Shown: positions 26,704 to 36,329 of the stretch, in pieces
Layout of the letters: each line of letters starts with the position of its first letter
Position numbering within the stretch: position 1 is the stretch's first letter
From: Aquamicrobium lusatiense
GTDB lineage: Bacteria; Pseudomonadota; Alphaproteobacteria; Rhizobiales; Rhizobiaceae
Assembly: GCF_014201615.1 (NCBI RefSeq)
Contig: NZ_JACHEU010000008.1
Location: forward strand, 1 to 64,000
Direction of reading: 5' to 3'
Length of the DNA: 64,000 bases
Program-made: the position numbers and the translations under genes
The notes under the pieces: model-generated
The model's database searches: none
What the model saw: only the letters and a program-made list of their open reading frames with translations
What the model was told of the DNA's origin: nothing

Positions 26704-27615
26704 TTATTTTCCGGTCCAGACGGTGCCGGCCACGTTGACGACCGGCACGCCGACGGCGTTGCCATATTCGGTCCACGAGCCGTCATAGTTCTTCACGTCG
26801 TAGCCGAGAATGCGCTTGAGGGCGAACCAGGTGTGCGAGGAACGCTCGCCGATGCGGCAATAAGTGACGATGGGCTTCGAGCCGTCGATGCCCTTGGCCG
26901 CATAGATGGCCTTGATTTCCTCGGCCGGCTTGAAGGTGCCATCTTCCTGCACGATGGAGCCCCATGGCACGTTTTCCGCGCCGGGAATGTGCCCGGCCCG
27001 CACGGCCAGTTCCTTCACGCCTTCAGGCGCGAAAACCTTGCCGGTATATTCGTCGTTGGAGCGGATATCGACGAGGCTCGCCTGCTTGCGACCCTCGGCG
27101 ATGTCGAGCACTTCGGTGAAGCGCGCGCGCAGATCGTCATTGCGCTCGGGAAGCACGATTTCGGAGGCCGCATATTGGGGCGCTGCGGTGTCGAGCGGCA
27201 GCCCCTTCGCTTCCCACAGCTTGCGGCCGCCGTCGAGCAGGCTGGCCTCGATGCCGTAGACGTTGAATACCCATGCGCCCCATGCGGCGAACCAGTTGTT
27301 GTTGTCGCCATAGAGCACGACATGCGTATCGGCCGTTACGCCCGCTTCGCGCAGTTTCTTCTCGAAATCCTCCCGCGAGGCAATGTCGCGCCGGGTCGGA
27401 TCGACCAGTTCGGTGTGCCAGTCGAGGTGAACGGCGCCGGGAATATGGCCGCGTTCGTAAACGCCTGTATCGACGCTGACCTCGAAGACGCGAACGTCCT
27501 TATTTTCCAGATTATCCTGCAGCCAGTCTGCCGTTACCAGAGGTTCGGCCGCATGTGCTGCGCCAACCATGAAGAAGGCGCCCACCAACACCCCCGCTCT
27601 TCTCAGGAAGTTCAT
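26704..27615 (-). CDS. Periplasmic rhodanese-type sulfurtransferase (thiosulfate/3-mercaptopyruvate)
   Basis: A 303-residue protein with a signal peptide (MNFLRRAGVLVGAFFMVGAA, cleavage after HAA) and two rhodanese domains, the second bearing the active-site loop TYCRIGERSSHTW with Cys253. The first domain keeps GHIPGAVHLDW, and the second GHIPGAENVPWG. It moves sulfane sulfur to cyanide or another acceptor in the periplasm. It is followed on the same strand by the YeeE/YedE transporter, so the pair may handle thiosulfate. GGAGTGC lies before the ATG. Confidence 0.9.
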   Translation of the reverse strand: MNFLRRAGVLVGAFFMVGAAHAAEPLVTADWLQDNLENKDVRVFEVSVDTGVYERGHIPGAVHLDWHTELVDPTRRDIASREDFEKKLREAGVTADTHVVLYGDNNNWFAAWGAWVFNVYGIEASLLDGGRKLWEAKGLPLDTAAPQYAASEIVLPERNDDLRARFTEVLDIAEGRKQASLVDIRSNDEYTGKVFAPEGVKELAVRAGHIPGAENVPWGSIVQEDGTFKPAEEIKAIYAAKGIDGSKPIVTYCRIGERSSHTWFALKRILGYDVKNYDGSWTEYGNAVGVPVVNVAGTVWTGK

Positions 27616-27739
27616 AACGTTGCACTCCTTATAGTGTCATTACGAAGTGCGTAGTTTCGCCCGCTATGGGCGCGCAGGAAAGAAAACCGATCCCAATAAT
27701 CGGAAGGGAGACAGGTCGGATTGCGCGCATTTACGGGTT

Positions 27740-27753
27740 TTGAACAAATTCAA
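27740..27753. promoter_or_regulatory. Candidate FNR/FixK-like dyad upstream of the rhodanese gene
   Basis: TTGAA-CAAA-TTCAA is a perfect dyad resembling TTGA-N6-TCAA, centred about 130 bases upstream of the rhodanese ATG on the minus strand. The 239-base gap between rhodanese and regA is otherwise featureless. Confidence 0.35.
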
Positions 27754-27854
27754 TCCGTATCCGCTGTTTCCGAGAAAGAAACGCCTATGGCCGGGAAGCG
27801 GCGATGGACTTCCCGGTCAGGTTTATCGGCAATATTCCTGTAAGTAATCGGAGG

Positions 27855-28388
27855 TCAGGAAACCCGGCGTTTCTCAAGTTTTCTGGCAAGCGTGCGGCGA
27901 TGCATGCCGAGACGCCGCGCGGCTTCCGAAATATTGAACTCGGCTTCCACCAGCGTCTCGTGGATCCGTTCCCATTCCAGCGTCTTGAGCGAGGTCTTGC
28001 GGCGGGTCAGGGCCACGTCAGCATCGCCTTCCATCTTGCCGAATGCGGCTTCGATCTCATCGGTGTTGGCGGGCTTGGCGAGATAGTGACAGGCGCCGAG
28101 CTTGATCGCCTCGACCGCCGTGGCAAGGCTTGCATAGCCGGTCAGCACCACGATGCGCATTTCCGGGGCCCGGTCATGCAGCATCTTGACGGCCTTCAGG
28201 CCCGAGCCGACGCTGAGCTTGAGGTCGACCACCGCGTAATCGGGCAGCGCGCCCTCCAGCGCATCGGGCAGGGCTTCCAGCCCTTCGCAGACCTCCACCT
28301 CGTAGCCGCGCCGCTGGAAGGAGCGCCGCAGGGCGCGCGCGAAAGCCGCATCGTCCTCCACGATTAGCAGGGATCTGGCACTATCCAT
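27855..28388 (-). CDS. actR: Redox response regulator, RegA/ActR/PrrA family
   Basis: A 177-residue response regulator. The receiver domain has the acidic pocket (VEDD), phospho-acceptor Asp55 (VVDLKLSVGSGL) and Lys105 (LAKPA). A short C-terminal Fis-type helix-turn-helix reads NISEAARRLGMHRRTLARKL, which is nearly invariant in the RegA family. It overlaps the sensor kinase gene by 8 bases. RegA-type regulators control oxidases, denitrification, carbon and nitrogen fixation in response to redox state. The quinol oxidase operon nearby is a likely target. Confidence 0.93.
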   Translation of the reverse strand: MDSARSLLIVEDDAAFARALRRSFQRRGYEVEVCEGLEALPDALEGALPDYAVVDLKLSVGSGLKAVKMLHDRAPEMRIVVLTGYASLATAVEAIKLGACHYLAKPANTDEIEAAFGKMEGDADVALTRRKTSLKTLEWERIHETLVEAEFNISEAARRLGMHRRTLARKLEKRRVS

Positions 28389-29658
28389 GGCGATCCGTTC
28401 CGGAAAGAGCTGCCAGAGGCAGGGTTACGGTCACAAACGCGCCCCTGCGGGAATTGTTGCATGCCGAGACCATGCCGCCGAGCTTGCGCACCGCGTTGAC
28501 GACGAGAAACAACCCCAGCCCGCTGCCCGGCCGGTTCTTGCTCGACTGATAGGGCTTGCCGAATGATTCGAGCATTTCCGGCCTGAAGCCGGGTCCTGCG
28601 TCCCTGACGACGACTACCAGTTTGTCCTCCTGTCGGCTGACGGAAAAGCCCACCCATGCGGGCGAGGCTTCCAGAGCGTTATCGAACAGATTGAACAACA
28701 CCTGCCTGAGAGCCGCATCGGAAACGATGGCGGCGTCCGGTTCGAAGGCGTTGTCATAATCCAACTTCGCTGGCGACCGGCTGGCGCGCCACTGTAGCAC
28801 GGCGTCGTCGAAGAAGTCACGCACGGTGGTGCGGATCGTGCCCTCGCCCCTCGCCTCGCCCGACGAGACGAGAATGCCGGAGACGATCTGTTTGCAGCGA
28901 TCGAGCTGCGCCTGCATCTCGGCCATTTCGTCGGCCAGTTCCTCATTCTTGCGGAAAACAGGCATGCGCCGCCAGTCGCCGAGAATGACCGACAGGGTGG
29001 CAAGCGGCGTGCCCAGCTCATGCGCGGCGCCGGAAGCGAGAAGGCCGATTCGCACGATATGGTCCTCCTCGGCCGCCTGTCGGCGCAGGTCGGCCAGATG
29101 GGCATCGCGCTCCTGAAGGTTGCGGGTGATGCGCGTGATGTAGAGCACCAGCAGGCAGGCAGTCAGGGCGAAGCTGATGAAGCTGCCCTGCACATGCAGG
29201 TTGAAGAACTCGTCGGCATCGCCGCCGGGCAGCAGCAGCGGCCTGTTGAACACCATCAGCAGCAGGAAAGCGATGCTGGCAAGCACCACCAGCGCCCATG
29301 TCGAGCGCGTATCGAGCAGCGTTGCGCCGAGCGAGATTTGCAGCACATAGAGCAGCACGAACGGGTTGGCCGCGCCACCACTGAGATAAAGCTGGGCGGT
29401 GAGCGCGGCGACGTCGAGCAGCAGTTCCATGAACAGCCCGACATTGGAAATCGGCTTCTCGTTGCGCAGCCGGGCGAGCGTTGCGCCATTGAGAAGGATC
29501 AGCAGCAGAACGATTGCCGCCATCGGCTCCAGCGGCAGGGTGATGCCGATGCCGTAATGCACGATGAGGATGGTCGCCACCTGGCCGATCACCGCCAGCC
29601 AGCGAAGCTGCACCAGCAGCATGAGATTCTTGCGATTGGTCATTTCCATGGCCGGCAT
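28381..29658 (-). CDS. actS: Redox sensor histidine kinase, RegB/ActS/PrrB family
   Basis: A 425-residue membrane kinase. About six membrane helices fill residues 15-175. The ubiquinone-sensing motif GGAANPF is at 94-100, the phospho-histidine is His213 (AAHELGTPLATL), and a redox cysteine corresponding to RegB Cys265 is Cys255 (LDRCKQIV). The ATPase domain has LFNLFDNALEASP and GSGLGLFLV. These features mark a redox and quinone-responsive kinase paired with the overlapping regulator. Starts at 29658, 29649 or nearby are possible. Confidence 0.93.
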   Translation of the reverse strand: MPAMEMTNRKNLMLLVQLRWLAVIGQVATILIVHYGIGITLPLEPMAAIVLLLILLNGATLARLRNEKPISNVGLFMELLLDVAALTAQLYLSGGAANPFVLLYVLQISLGATLLDTRSTWALVVLASIAFLLLMVFNRPLLLPGGDADEFFNLHVQGSFISFALTACLLVLYITRITRNLQERDAHLADLRRQAAEEDHIVRIGLLASGAAHELGTPLATLSVILGDWRRMPVFRKNEELADEMAEMQAQLDRCKQIVSGILVSSGEARGEGTIRTTVRDFFDDAVLQWRASRSPAKLDYDNAFEPDAAIVSDAALRQVLFNLFDNALEASPAWVGFSVSRQEDKLVVVVRDAGPGFRPEMLESFGKPYQSSKNRPGSGLGLFLVVNAVRKLGGMVSACNNSRRGAFVTVTLPLAALSGTDRHG

Positions 29659-29705
29659 CCGTCAGGTTCCTCCTCCCCAAGATCCGCATTCGGCTGAGTG
29701 TCCTC

Positions 29706-30485
29706 TCACTCGTCGCCTTGTGTTCCGCCATCAGGCGGGCGGGGCGCCTTAAGCTCCCTGCGCCGCCATTCATGCAGCACATACCAGGCCGCCGCCAGCG
29801 CCATTCCCATCAGCGCGAACCATGTCAGCGCATAGACCAGATGGCTGTTGGAGAAGGTAATGCGGGTGAGGCCGCCGCGCGGCCAGCCGCCTGCGTTGGG
29901 TGTCGCATCCGCATCGACGAAATAGGGAGCGGTGTCCTGCAATCCGCGCGCGGTGGCAATCGCGGCAACATCGCGGGAAAACCAGCGGTCGTTCTGCGGA
30001 TCGTTGTGGCGCAGGAACCCGCCGCCCGGCTCGCTCATGCGCAACAGGCCGGTGACGGTGGCTTCCCCTTCCGGCGCGCCCTCAGCGCGCGTTGCGGGAT
30101 CGCGGAACTGCGGCGTGACGAAGCCCCGGTTGACCAGAACGGTGAAGCCGTCATCGGTCACAAGCGGAGTGACCACCCAATATCCGCCATCCAGATCGGT
30201 CACGGCCTGAACGAGCGCTTCCTTGTCGTGCAGGAAGCGGCCATGCAGGTGCACCCGCAGATATTCGTGAGAGGCCGGGGAGATCGCGTTCCAGCCGGAG
30301 GGGCCGGGTGCTGCGACGGGCTCGGCATTCACGCGCGCCTCGACGCGGGCGATGAGGTCGAGCTTCCATTGCAGGCGTTGCACCTGCCAGATGCCGAGCG
30401 CGGCAAGAAGGGCCGCGCAGACAAGCGCGGCGCCGGCCAGAAATATAACTCTGGCCGGAGGACGGTTCCCGGACCGCCCGTTCAC
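29706..30485 (-). CDS. SURF1-family oxidase assembly protein
   Basis: A 259-residue protein with an N-terminal helix (VIFLAGAALVCAALLAALG), the SURF1 start WQVQRLQWKLDLI, VNRGFVTP in the middle, and a C-terminal helix (LTWFALMGMALAAAWYVL). SURF1 helps insert haem into haem-copper oxidases. The frame extends to 30545, but a GTG at 30485 overlaps the cyoD stop (GTGA) and fits the end of the upstream gene. It is the last gene of the cyo operon and lies 47 bases before regB. Confidence 0.88.
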   Translation of the reverse strand: MNGRSGNRPPARVIFLAGAALVCAALLAALGIWQVQRLQWKLDLIARVEARVNAEPVAAPGPSGWNAISPASHEYLRVHLHGRFLHDKEALVQAVTDLDGGYWVVTPLVTDDGFTVLVNRGFVTPQFRDPATRAEGAPEGEATVTGLLRMSEPGGGFLRHNDPQNDRWFSRDVAAIATARGLQDTAPYFVDADATPNAGGWPRGGLTRITFSNSHLVYALTWFALMGMALAAAWYVLHEWRRRELKAPRPPDGGTQGDE

Positions 30486-30877
30486 CGCATCTGCTGCATG
30501 TCGTGGAACGGCATGGTGTTGGCGTTGAGGTGGTACATGACCCATAGCGAACCGGACAACGCGATGACGACGACGATGATGGTGAAGATCAGCGCCATCA
30601 TGGTCCAGCCCTGCTCCGAACGCGTGTCCATGTGCAGGAAGAAGATCATGTGCACGACGATCTGCACCGCCGCGAAGCCGACGATGATGAAACCGGTCAG
30701 CTGCCTGCTGTCCAGAACGTCGCCCATGACCAGCCAGAACGGAATGGCGGTCAGGACCACGGAGAGCAGGAAGCCGATCAGATAGCTTTTCAGCGAACCG
30801 TGGGAATGCCCTCCCCCGGCGTGGTGGTGGGCGTCCTCATGATGGGCACCCTCGTGATGGGTAATGGGCGCGCTCAT
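30482..30877 (-). CDS. cyoD: Cytochrome o ubiquinol oxidase subunit IV
   Basis: A 131-residue protein with three membrane helices (SYLIGFLLSVVLTAIPFWLV is the first). The N-terminus is histidine-rich (ITHHEGAHHEDAHHHAGG), which could bind metal. It is the small subunit that assists CuB binding in the bo3 oxidase. The frame runs to 30958, but the ATG at 30877 overlaps the cyoC stop by 4 bases. Confidence 0.92.
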   Translation of the reverse strand: MSAPITHHEGAHHEDAHHHAGGGHSHGSLKSYLIGFLLSVVLTAIPFWLVMGDVLDSRQLTGFIIVGFAAVQIVVHMIFFLHMDTRSEQGWTMMALIFTIIVVVIALSGSLWVMYHLNANTMPFHDMQQMR

Positions 30878-31506
30878 CGCAGAACTCCCAGCAGATAGAC
30901 GAAGGTGAAGACGCCGATCCAGATGACGTCGAGGAAATGCCAGAACATCGACAGGCACATGAGCCTGCGCTTGTTGGCCTCGATCAGCCCGAACCTGCCG
31001 ACCTGAACCATCAGCGTGACCAGCCAGATGATGCCGAAGGTCACGTGCAGGCCGTGCGTGCCGACCAGCGTGAAGAAGGAGGACAGGAAGGCGCTGCGCT
31101 GCGGGGTCGCCCCGATATGGATCAGGTGATGGAACTCGTAGAGCTCGATGCCGAGGAAGGCGAGGCCGAACAGGCCGGTGATGCCGAGCCAGACGAGTGT
31201 GGCACGCACATTGCCCTTCACCATCTCCAGCATGGCAAAGCCGTAGGTGATGGAGGAAAACAGCAGCATCGCCGTGTTGACGGCGACCAGCGGCAGGTCG
31301 AACAGGTCCTTCGGCGCGGGTCCGGCGGCATAGCTGGTGCCAAGCACGCCATAGATCGCGAAGAGGCAGGCGAAGATGAGGCAGTCGCTCATCAGGTAGA
31401 GCCAGAAGCCGAGCAGCGTGCCGCTGCCCTCTTCGTGGTGGTGGTCTTCCGTCAGGTAGAAGACGGGCGCTTCGGCGCCGTCCATCGTCCGGGTCGTGGC
31501 GCTCAT
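30874..31506 (-). CDS. cyoC: Cytochrome o ubiquinol oxidase subunit III
   Basis: A 210-residue protein with five membrane helices of the COX3/CyoC family (LGFWLYLMSDCLIFACLFAI, LVGTHGLHVTFGIIWL, MFWHFLDVIWIGVFTFVYL). It stabilises the bo3 oxidase core. It lies 4 bases after cyoB and overlaps cyoD by 4 bases. Confidence 0.94.
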   Translation of the reverse strand: MSATTRTMDGAEAPVFYLTEDHHHEEGSGTLLGFWLYLMSDCLIFACLFAIYGVLGTSYAAGPAPKDLFDLPLVAVNTAMLLFSSITYGFAMLEMVKGNVRATLVWLGITGLFGLAFLGIELYEFHHLIHIGATPQRSAFLSSFFTLVGTHGLHVTFGIIWLVTLMVQVGRFGLIEANKRRLMCLSMFWHFLDVIWIGVFTFVYLLGVLR

Positions 31507-31510
31507 CGGA

Positions 31511-33514
31511 TCAGGCCTCCCCAGCCATCAGCTTCGTGCGCGCATCTTCGCTGCGCGTCACGTCCTCGACGGGAATGGTGAAGCCATTGTCGTAGTTGAA
31601 CGTGTGATAGATCGACACCGCGATGATGGCGATGAAGCCGAGCGCCGCCAGCCACCACATGTACCAGATGAGACCGAACGACATGACGATGCTCAGGGCG
31701 GCAAGAATGATGCCCGTGCCCGTGTTGTTCGGCATATGGATGGGCTTGAAGCCTTCCAGCGGACGGACATAGCCGCGCCTCTTCATGTCCCACCATGCAT
31801 CGTTGTCGTAAACGACCGGCGTGAAGGGGAAGTTGTAGTCAGGCGGCGGCGAGGAGGTCGCCCATTCCAGCGTGCGTCCGTCCCACGGGTCGCCGGTGGT
31901 GTCGCGCAGTTCCTCACGCTTCCAGATGCTGACGGCGATCTGGATGATGAAGGCGACGATGCCGACCAGCACGAGGAACGCGCCGAAGGCCGCGATCTGG
32001 AACCAGATCTGGATGGAGGCGTCGTCGAACACGCGCAGGCGCCGCGTCACGCCCATCAGGCCGAGCACATAGAGCGGCATGAAGGCGAAGAAGAAGCCCA
32101 GCACCCAGCCCCAGAACGAAATCTTGCCCCAGAACGGATCGAGCTTGAAGCCGAACGCCTTCGGGAACCAGAACACCATGCCGGCGAACAGACCGTAGAC
32201 AACGCCGCCGATGATGGTGTTGTGGAAATGCGCGACCAGGAAAAGCGAGTTGTGCAGCACGAAGTCGGCCGGCGGCACGGCCAGCAGCACGCCCGTCATG
32301 CCGCCGATGACGAAGACGAACATGAAGGCGAGCGTCCACATCATCGGCAACTCGAAGCGGATGCGGCCGCGATACATCGTGAACAGCCAGTTGAAGAGCT
32401 TGGCGCCGGTCGGGATCGAGATGATCATCGTGGTGATGCCGAAGAACGAGTTGACGCTCGCGCCCGACCCCATGGTGAAGAAGTGATGCAGCCACACCAG
32501 ATAGGACAGGATGGTGATGCACACCGTGGCGTAGACCATCGAGGTATAGCCGAACAGGCGCTTGCCCGAGAAGGTCGAGACGATCTCGGAGAAGATGCCG
32601 AAGGCGGGCAGCACGAGGATGTAGACCTCGGGGTGGCCCCAGATCCAGATGAGGTTGACGTACATCATCGGATTGCCACCGAGATCGCTGGTGAAGAAGT
32701 TCGTTCCCACATAGCGGTCGAGGGTCAGCAGCGTCAGCGTCGCGGTCAGGATCGGGAAGGTGGCGACGATCAGCACGTTGGTGCACAGCGACGTCCAGGT
32801 GAAGACCGGCATCTTCATCATCGTCATGCCGGGACAGCGCATCTTGACGATGGTGACGATGAGATTGATGCCGGACAGCGTCGTGCCGACGCCCGCCACC
32901 TGCAACGACCACAGGTAATAATCCATGCCGACGCCGGGGCTGTGCTCGGCCCCCGACAGCGGCGGATAGGCCAGCCAGCCGGTGCGCGCGAATTCGCCGA
33001 CGAATAGCGACATCATCAGCAGGATCGCGCCGGCCGTGGTCATCCAGAAGCTGAAATTGTTGAGGAACGGGAACGAAACGTCGCGCGCGCCGATCTGCAG
33101 CGGCACGAGATAGTTCATCAGGCCCGTCACCAGCGGCATGGCCACGAAGAAGATCATGATCACGCCGTGGGCGGTGAAGATCTGATCGTAGTGGTGGGCG
33201 TTGAGATAGCCTTCCGAGCCGTTGAAGGCCATCGCCTGCTGAAGGCGCATCATCACCGCGTCGGCGAAGCCGCGCAGCAGCATGATGATGCCGAGGATCA
33301 TGTACATGATGCCGATGCGCTTGTGGTCGACGGTGGTGAACCATTCGCGCCACAGATAGCCCCAGAGGCGGAAATATGTGATGGCGCCCAGCAGCGCTAT
33401 GCCGCCCAGCGCCACCACCGCGAAGGTGGCGACGAGGATCGGCTCATGCAGGGGCAGCGATTCCCATGTGAGCCTGCCGAAGATCAGCTTGGTAAGGTCG
33501 GTACTGTTGAACAT
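31511..33514 (-). CDS. cyoB: Cytochrome o ubiquinol oxidase subunit I
   Basis: A 667-residue haem-copper oxidase subunit with about 15 helices. Conserved stretches include [20 protein letters not shown], the low-spin haem histidine in [17 protein letters not shown], the CuB and Tyr-His region [25 protein letters not shown] and the [13 protein letters not shown] histidines. It oxidises ubiquinol, reduces O2 and pumps protons. A plus-strand open frame across the same DNA is a shadow. Confidence 0.96.
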   Translation of the reverse strand: MFNSTDLTKLIFGRLTWESLPLHEPILVATFAVVALGGIALLGAITYFRLWGYLWREWFTTVDHKRIGIMYMILGIIMLLRGFADAVMMRLQQAMAFNGSEGYLNAHHYDQIFTAHGVIMIFFVAMPLVTGLMNYLVPLQIGARDVSFPFLNNFSFWMTTAGAILLMMSLFVGEFARTGWLAYPPLSGAEHSPGVGMDYYLWSLQVAGVGTTLSGINLIVTIVKMRCPGMTMMKMPVFTWTSLCTNVLIVATFPILTATLTLLTLDRYVGTNFFTSDLGGNPMMYVNLIWIWGHPEVYILVLPAFGIFSEIVSTFSGKRLFGYTSMVYATVCITILSYLVWLHHFFTMGSGASVNSFFGITTMIISIPTGAKLFNWLFTMYRGRIRFELPMMWTLAFMFVFVIGGMTGVLLAVPPADFVLHNSLFLVAHFHNTIIGGVVYGLFAGMVFWFPKAFGFKLDPFWGKISFWGWVLGFFFAFMPLYVLGLMGVTRRLRVFDDASIQIWFQIAAFGAFLVLVGIVAFIIQIAVSIWKREELRDTTGDPWDGRTLEWATSSPPPDYNFPFTPVVYDNDAWWDMKRRGYVRPLEGFKPIHMPNNTGTGIILAALSIVMSFGLIWYMWWLAALGFIAIIAVSIYHTFNYDNGFTIPVEDVTRSEDARTKLMAGEA

Positions 33515-33528
33515 GTGCTCTGTAACGC

Positions 33529-34695
33529 TCAGATGCCGAAGGGCTGGCGCACGGACATGGCCGGCGCGGCGGAAGATATGGGAGCAGGACGCGGCAGCCC
33601 GGCACCAACGAGCGGTGCGGGATCAACCTGAGGAACAAGCGATGCCGACCAGGAGACGGCTTCCGAAGCGGCCGCTTCCTCAGGCGTGCAGATGCTCGCC
33701 ACATCGACGGAACGGCGTCCGAACAGCGCGGTGAGCGCCGACGGGCGACCCTCTTCAAGCGGTTGCAGCAGGCGCAGGCCCGCCAGACCGAGGCCGCCCT
33801 CGGCATCGATCGCCATCATCTCGTCCATGCACATGCGGCCGGGCTCTGCGCAGCGGTCGCGGATCAGCCGGAAAAGCTGCTCGTCGACGGAGGCGTAGTG
33901 GCGGGGCTTCTCGTTCTCGCTGGGCTTGGCGAGCTCCAGATAGGCGAAGCGGTCGAGGCCGCCGCCAGCCTCTTTTACCCTGGCGACCCACTGGTCGAAG
34001 CCGTCATGGTCGACACCGTGGAAGGTGAAGCGCATGCCGGAGAAGCCGTCGCCGCTGTAGTTGGCAGAGAAGCCGTCATATTCGCCCGGACGGTTGATGA
34101 CGCCGTGCAGCGTCGTTTCCATGCCGGGCATGGCATAGATCTGGCCCGCCAGCGCCGGCACGTAGAAGGAATTCATCACCGAGGTCGACGTCAGGCGGAA
34201 GCGGATCGGGCGATCGACGGGGGCTGCCATCTCGTTGACCGTGGCGATGCCGTATTCCGGATAGATGAAGAGCCACTTCCAGTCGAGCGCGGCGACCTGC
34301 ACCTCAAGCGGCTCGACCTCCGCCGCGACCGGCTGGCCGCGCGCGATGCGGTCGAGCGGCCGGTAGGGATCGAGCAGATGGGTGTACATCCACGTCACCG
34401 CGCCGAGGCAGATGATGATGAGCAGCGGAGCCGCCCAGATCACCAGTTCCAGATGGGTGGAGTGATCCCAGTCGGGCGTATAGGTCGCTTTCGTGTTGCC
34501 GGCCCGGTAGCGCCAGGCAAACAGGGCAATCAGCACCATCACCGGAATGATAATGAGCAGCATCAGCACTGTTGCGATGATGACGAGGTCGCGCTGCTGC
34601 CAGGCCACGTCTCCGGCGGGACTGAGCACCACGAGATCGCAGGCGCTCAGCAGGAACGGCAACAGGGTCAAAGCCAGAAGTCTTGTCAGTTTCAA
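33529..34695 (-). CDS. cyoA: Cytochrome o ubiquinol oxidase subunit II, with long C-terminal extension
   Basis: A 388-residue lipoprotein if started at the TTG at 34695: the resulting N-terminus [19 protein letters not shown] is a normal lipobox signal. The frame remains open to a TTG at 34788, so the start is unsure. Two membrane helices follow, then a cupredoxin-fold domain ([40 protein letters not shown]) that lacks the CuA cysteines, as quinol oxidases do. About 70 Ala/Pro/Ser-rich residues at the end exceed the usual CyoA length (about 315). First gene of cyoABCD-SURF1. Confidence 0.92.
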   Translation of the reverse strand: MKLTRLLALTLLPFLLSACDLVVLSPAGDVAWQQRDLVIIATVLMLLIIIPVMVLIALFAWRYRAGNTKATYTPDWDHSTHLELVIWAAPLLIIICLGAVTWMYTHLLDPYRPLDRIARGQPVAAEVEPLEVQVAALDWKWLFIYPEYGIATVNEMAAPVDRPIRFRLTSTSVMNSFYVPALAGQIYAMPGMETTLHGVINRPGEYDGFSANYSGDGFSGMRFTFHGVDHDGFDQWVARVKEAGGGLDRFAYLELAKPSENEKPRHYASVDEQLFRLIRDRCAEPGRMCMDEMMAIDAEGGLGLAGLRLLQPLEEGRPSALTALFGRRSVDVASICTPEEAAASEAVSWSASLVPQVDPAPLVGAGLPRPAPISSAAPAMSVRQPFGI

Positions 34696-34881
34696 GGCGA
34701 AGATCCGATCAATGGGCCCGATCGATGGGCGGTTCGGGGGCACGGCTAACCCCTTGAGCGGGAGCGGCACATTGGACAATTTGCCCAATGCCGCAATGCA
34801 GCATGAAGAGGCTAAGCACCGTGCGAAGGCCCGGCAGGCCGTTGCCGGCCATTATTCCAGAGACAGAAATTCCGTGTGATC

Positions 34882-36216
34882 ATGGCGCATTCGCAGGCAG
34901 CAATGACAGGAGATGGGTCGCTCGGCCCGGAAGCGAGACGTGGAGGGGCGAGCCATGGGCATGTCGCGCCCGGCGAGATCGCCGTCGGCGTGTTCATTGG
35001 CCGCACGTCCGAGTTTTTCGACTTCTTCGTCTATGCCATCGCTTCGGTGATCGTTTTCCCGAAGCTGCTGTTTCCGCATCTCGATGCGCTGACGGCGACG
35101 CTCTGGTCTTTCGCCATCTTCCCGCTGGCCTTTGTCGCGCGCCCGGTCGGCACCGCGATTTTCATGGCGGTGGACCGTGGCTGGGGCAAGGGCGTGAAGA
35201 TGACGATCGCGCTGTTCATGCTTGGCACGGCGACCGTGGCCATCGCCTTCCTGCCCGGCTATGAGAGCATCGGCGTCGCCGCGATCTGGCTGCTGGCGCT
35301 CGCCCGCATCTGTCAGGGCATTGCGCTTGGCGGCACGTGGGACGGCCTGTCCTCGCTGCTCGCCATGAATGCGCCTGAAGGCCGTCGCGGCTGGTATGCG
35401 ATGATCCCGCAGCTGGGCGCGCCTGCCGGGCTGATCGTGGCCAGCCTTCTGTTCGCCTTCTTCGTCGGCAATCTGTCGGCGCAGGATTTCTTCACCTGGG
35501 GCTGGCGCTACCCGTTCTTCGTCGCCTTCGCGCTCAACGTGGTGGCGCTGTTCGCGCGCCTGCGCATCGTCTCGACGCCCGAATATCGCGAGCTTTTCCA
35601 CAATCGCGAGCTTCAGCCGGCGCGCATCTTCGAGACGATCCGCGCCGAAGGCCGCAATGTCGTGGTCGGCGCCTTCGCGCCGCTGGCAAGCTTCGCGCTG
35701 TTCCACATGGTCACGGTGTTTCCGCTGTCGTGGGTGTTCCTGTTCACCGCCGAAGGCATCGCCCGCTTCCTCATCATCGAGGCCGTCGCCGCCGTTTTCG
35801 GCCTGATTGCCATCATGGTCTCCGGCATTGTGGCCGACCGTGTCGGCCGCCGCTCGCTGTTGCTTGGCTCGGCCATCGCCATCGCCGCCTTCTCGGGCTT
35901 TGCGCCGCAGTTGCTCGATGCCGGTCCGGTTGGCGAAGCGATCTTCATGATCCTCGGCTTCATCCTGCTCGGACTGTCCTTCGGCCAGTCTTCCGGCGCG
36001 GTGGCATCCTCCTTCGCCAAGGCTTACCGTTATACGGGATCGGCGATCACCAACGACTTCGCCTGGCTGTTCGGTGCCGGTTTCGCGCCGCTGGCGGCAC
36101 TGCTGCTGTCGACGCATTTCGGGCTGATCTCGGCCGGCGCCTACCTGCTTTCCGGCGCGATCTGCACCATTCTGGCGCTCTGGCTGAACAGCCGCTTCGC
36201 TGCAAAAAAAGAGTAG
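34882..36216 (+). CDS. MFS transporter, metabolite:H+ symporter (MHS) family
   Basis: A 444-residue permease with about 12 helices. MHS signatures are VGVFIGRTSEFFDFFVYAIA, FPLAFVARPVGTAIF and RICQGIALGGTWDG. This family carries organic acids and osmolytes such as proline, betaine and citrate. A GTG at 34876 is also possible; ATG 34882 is chosen. It diverges from cyoA, and 113 bases downstream lie two hydroxyproline-catabolism genes on the same strand, so it might import hydroxyproline or a related compound. That link is inference. Confidence 0.88.
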   Translation: MAHSQAAMTGDGSLGPEARRGGASHGHVAPGEIAVGVFIGRTSEFFDFFVYAIASVIVFPKLLFPHLDALTATLWSFAIFPLAFVARPVGTAIFMAVDRGWGKGVKMTIALFMLGTATVAIAFLPGYESIGVAAIWLLALARICQGIALGGTWDGLSSLLAMNAPEGRRGWYAMIPQLGAPAGLIVASLLFAFFVGNLSAQDFFTWGWRYPFFVAFALNVVALFARLRIVSTPEYRELFHNRELQPARIFETIRAEGRNVVVGAFAPLASFALFHMVTVFPLSWVFLFTAEGIARFLIIEAVAAVFGLIAIMVSGIVADRVGRRSLLLGSAIAIAAFSGFAPQLLDAGPVGEAIFMILGFILLGLSFGQSSGAVASSFAKAYRYTGSAITNDFAWLFGAGFAPLAALLLSTHFGLISAGAYLLSGAICTILALWLNSRFAAKKE

Positions 36217-36267
36217 CTGGCACAGGCAAGCCGCTTTACTTCGTCGGGCAGACGTCTGATCGTGAAT

Positions 36268-36296
36268 GAGCGCGCCTCCATGCAGGAGATGCGCTC
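36268..36296. terminator. Imperfect hairpin, possible terminator after the MHS gene
   Basis: GAGCGC and CTCC arms pair with GGAG and GCGCTC across the loop ATGCA, followed by GTTTCGG. The T run is short, so it may be a terminator or just a structured leader for the next gene. Confidence 0.4.
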
Positions 36297-36329
36297 GTTT
36301 CGGATCAGAGCGTTCCCGATGAGAGAAGA

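Noticed and set aside
31496..33007. A 503-codon plus-strand open frame opposite cyoB
   Set aside because: Antisense to the oxidase subunit; the product is low-complexity and charged.
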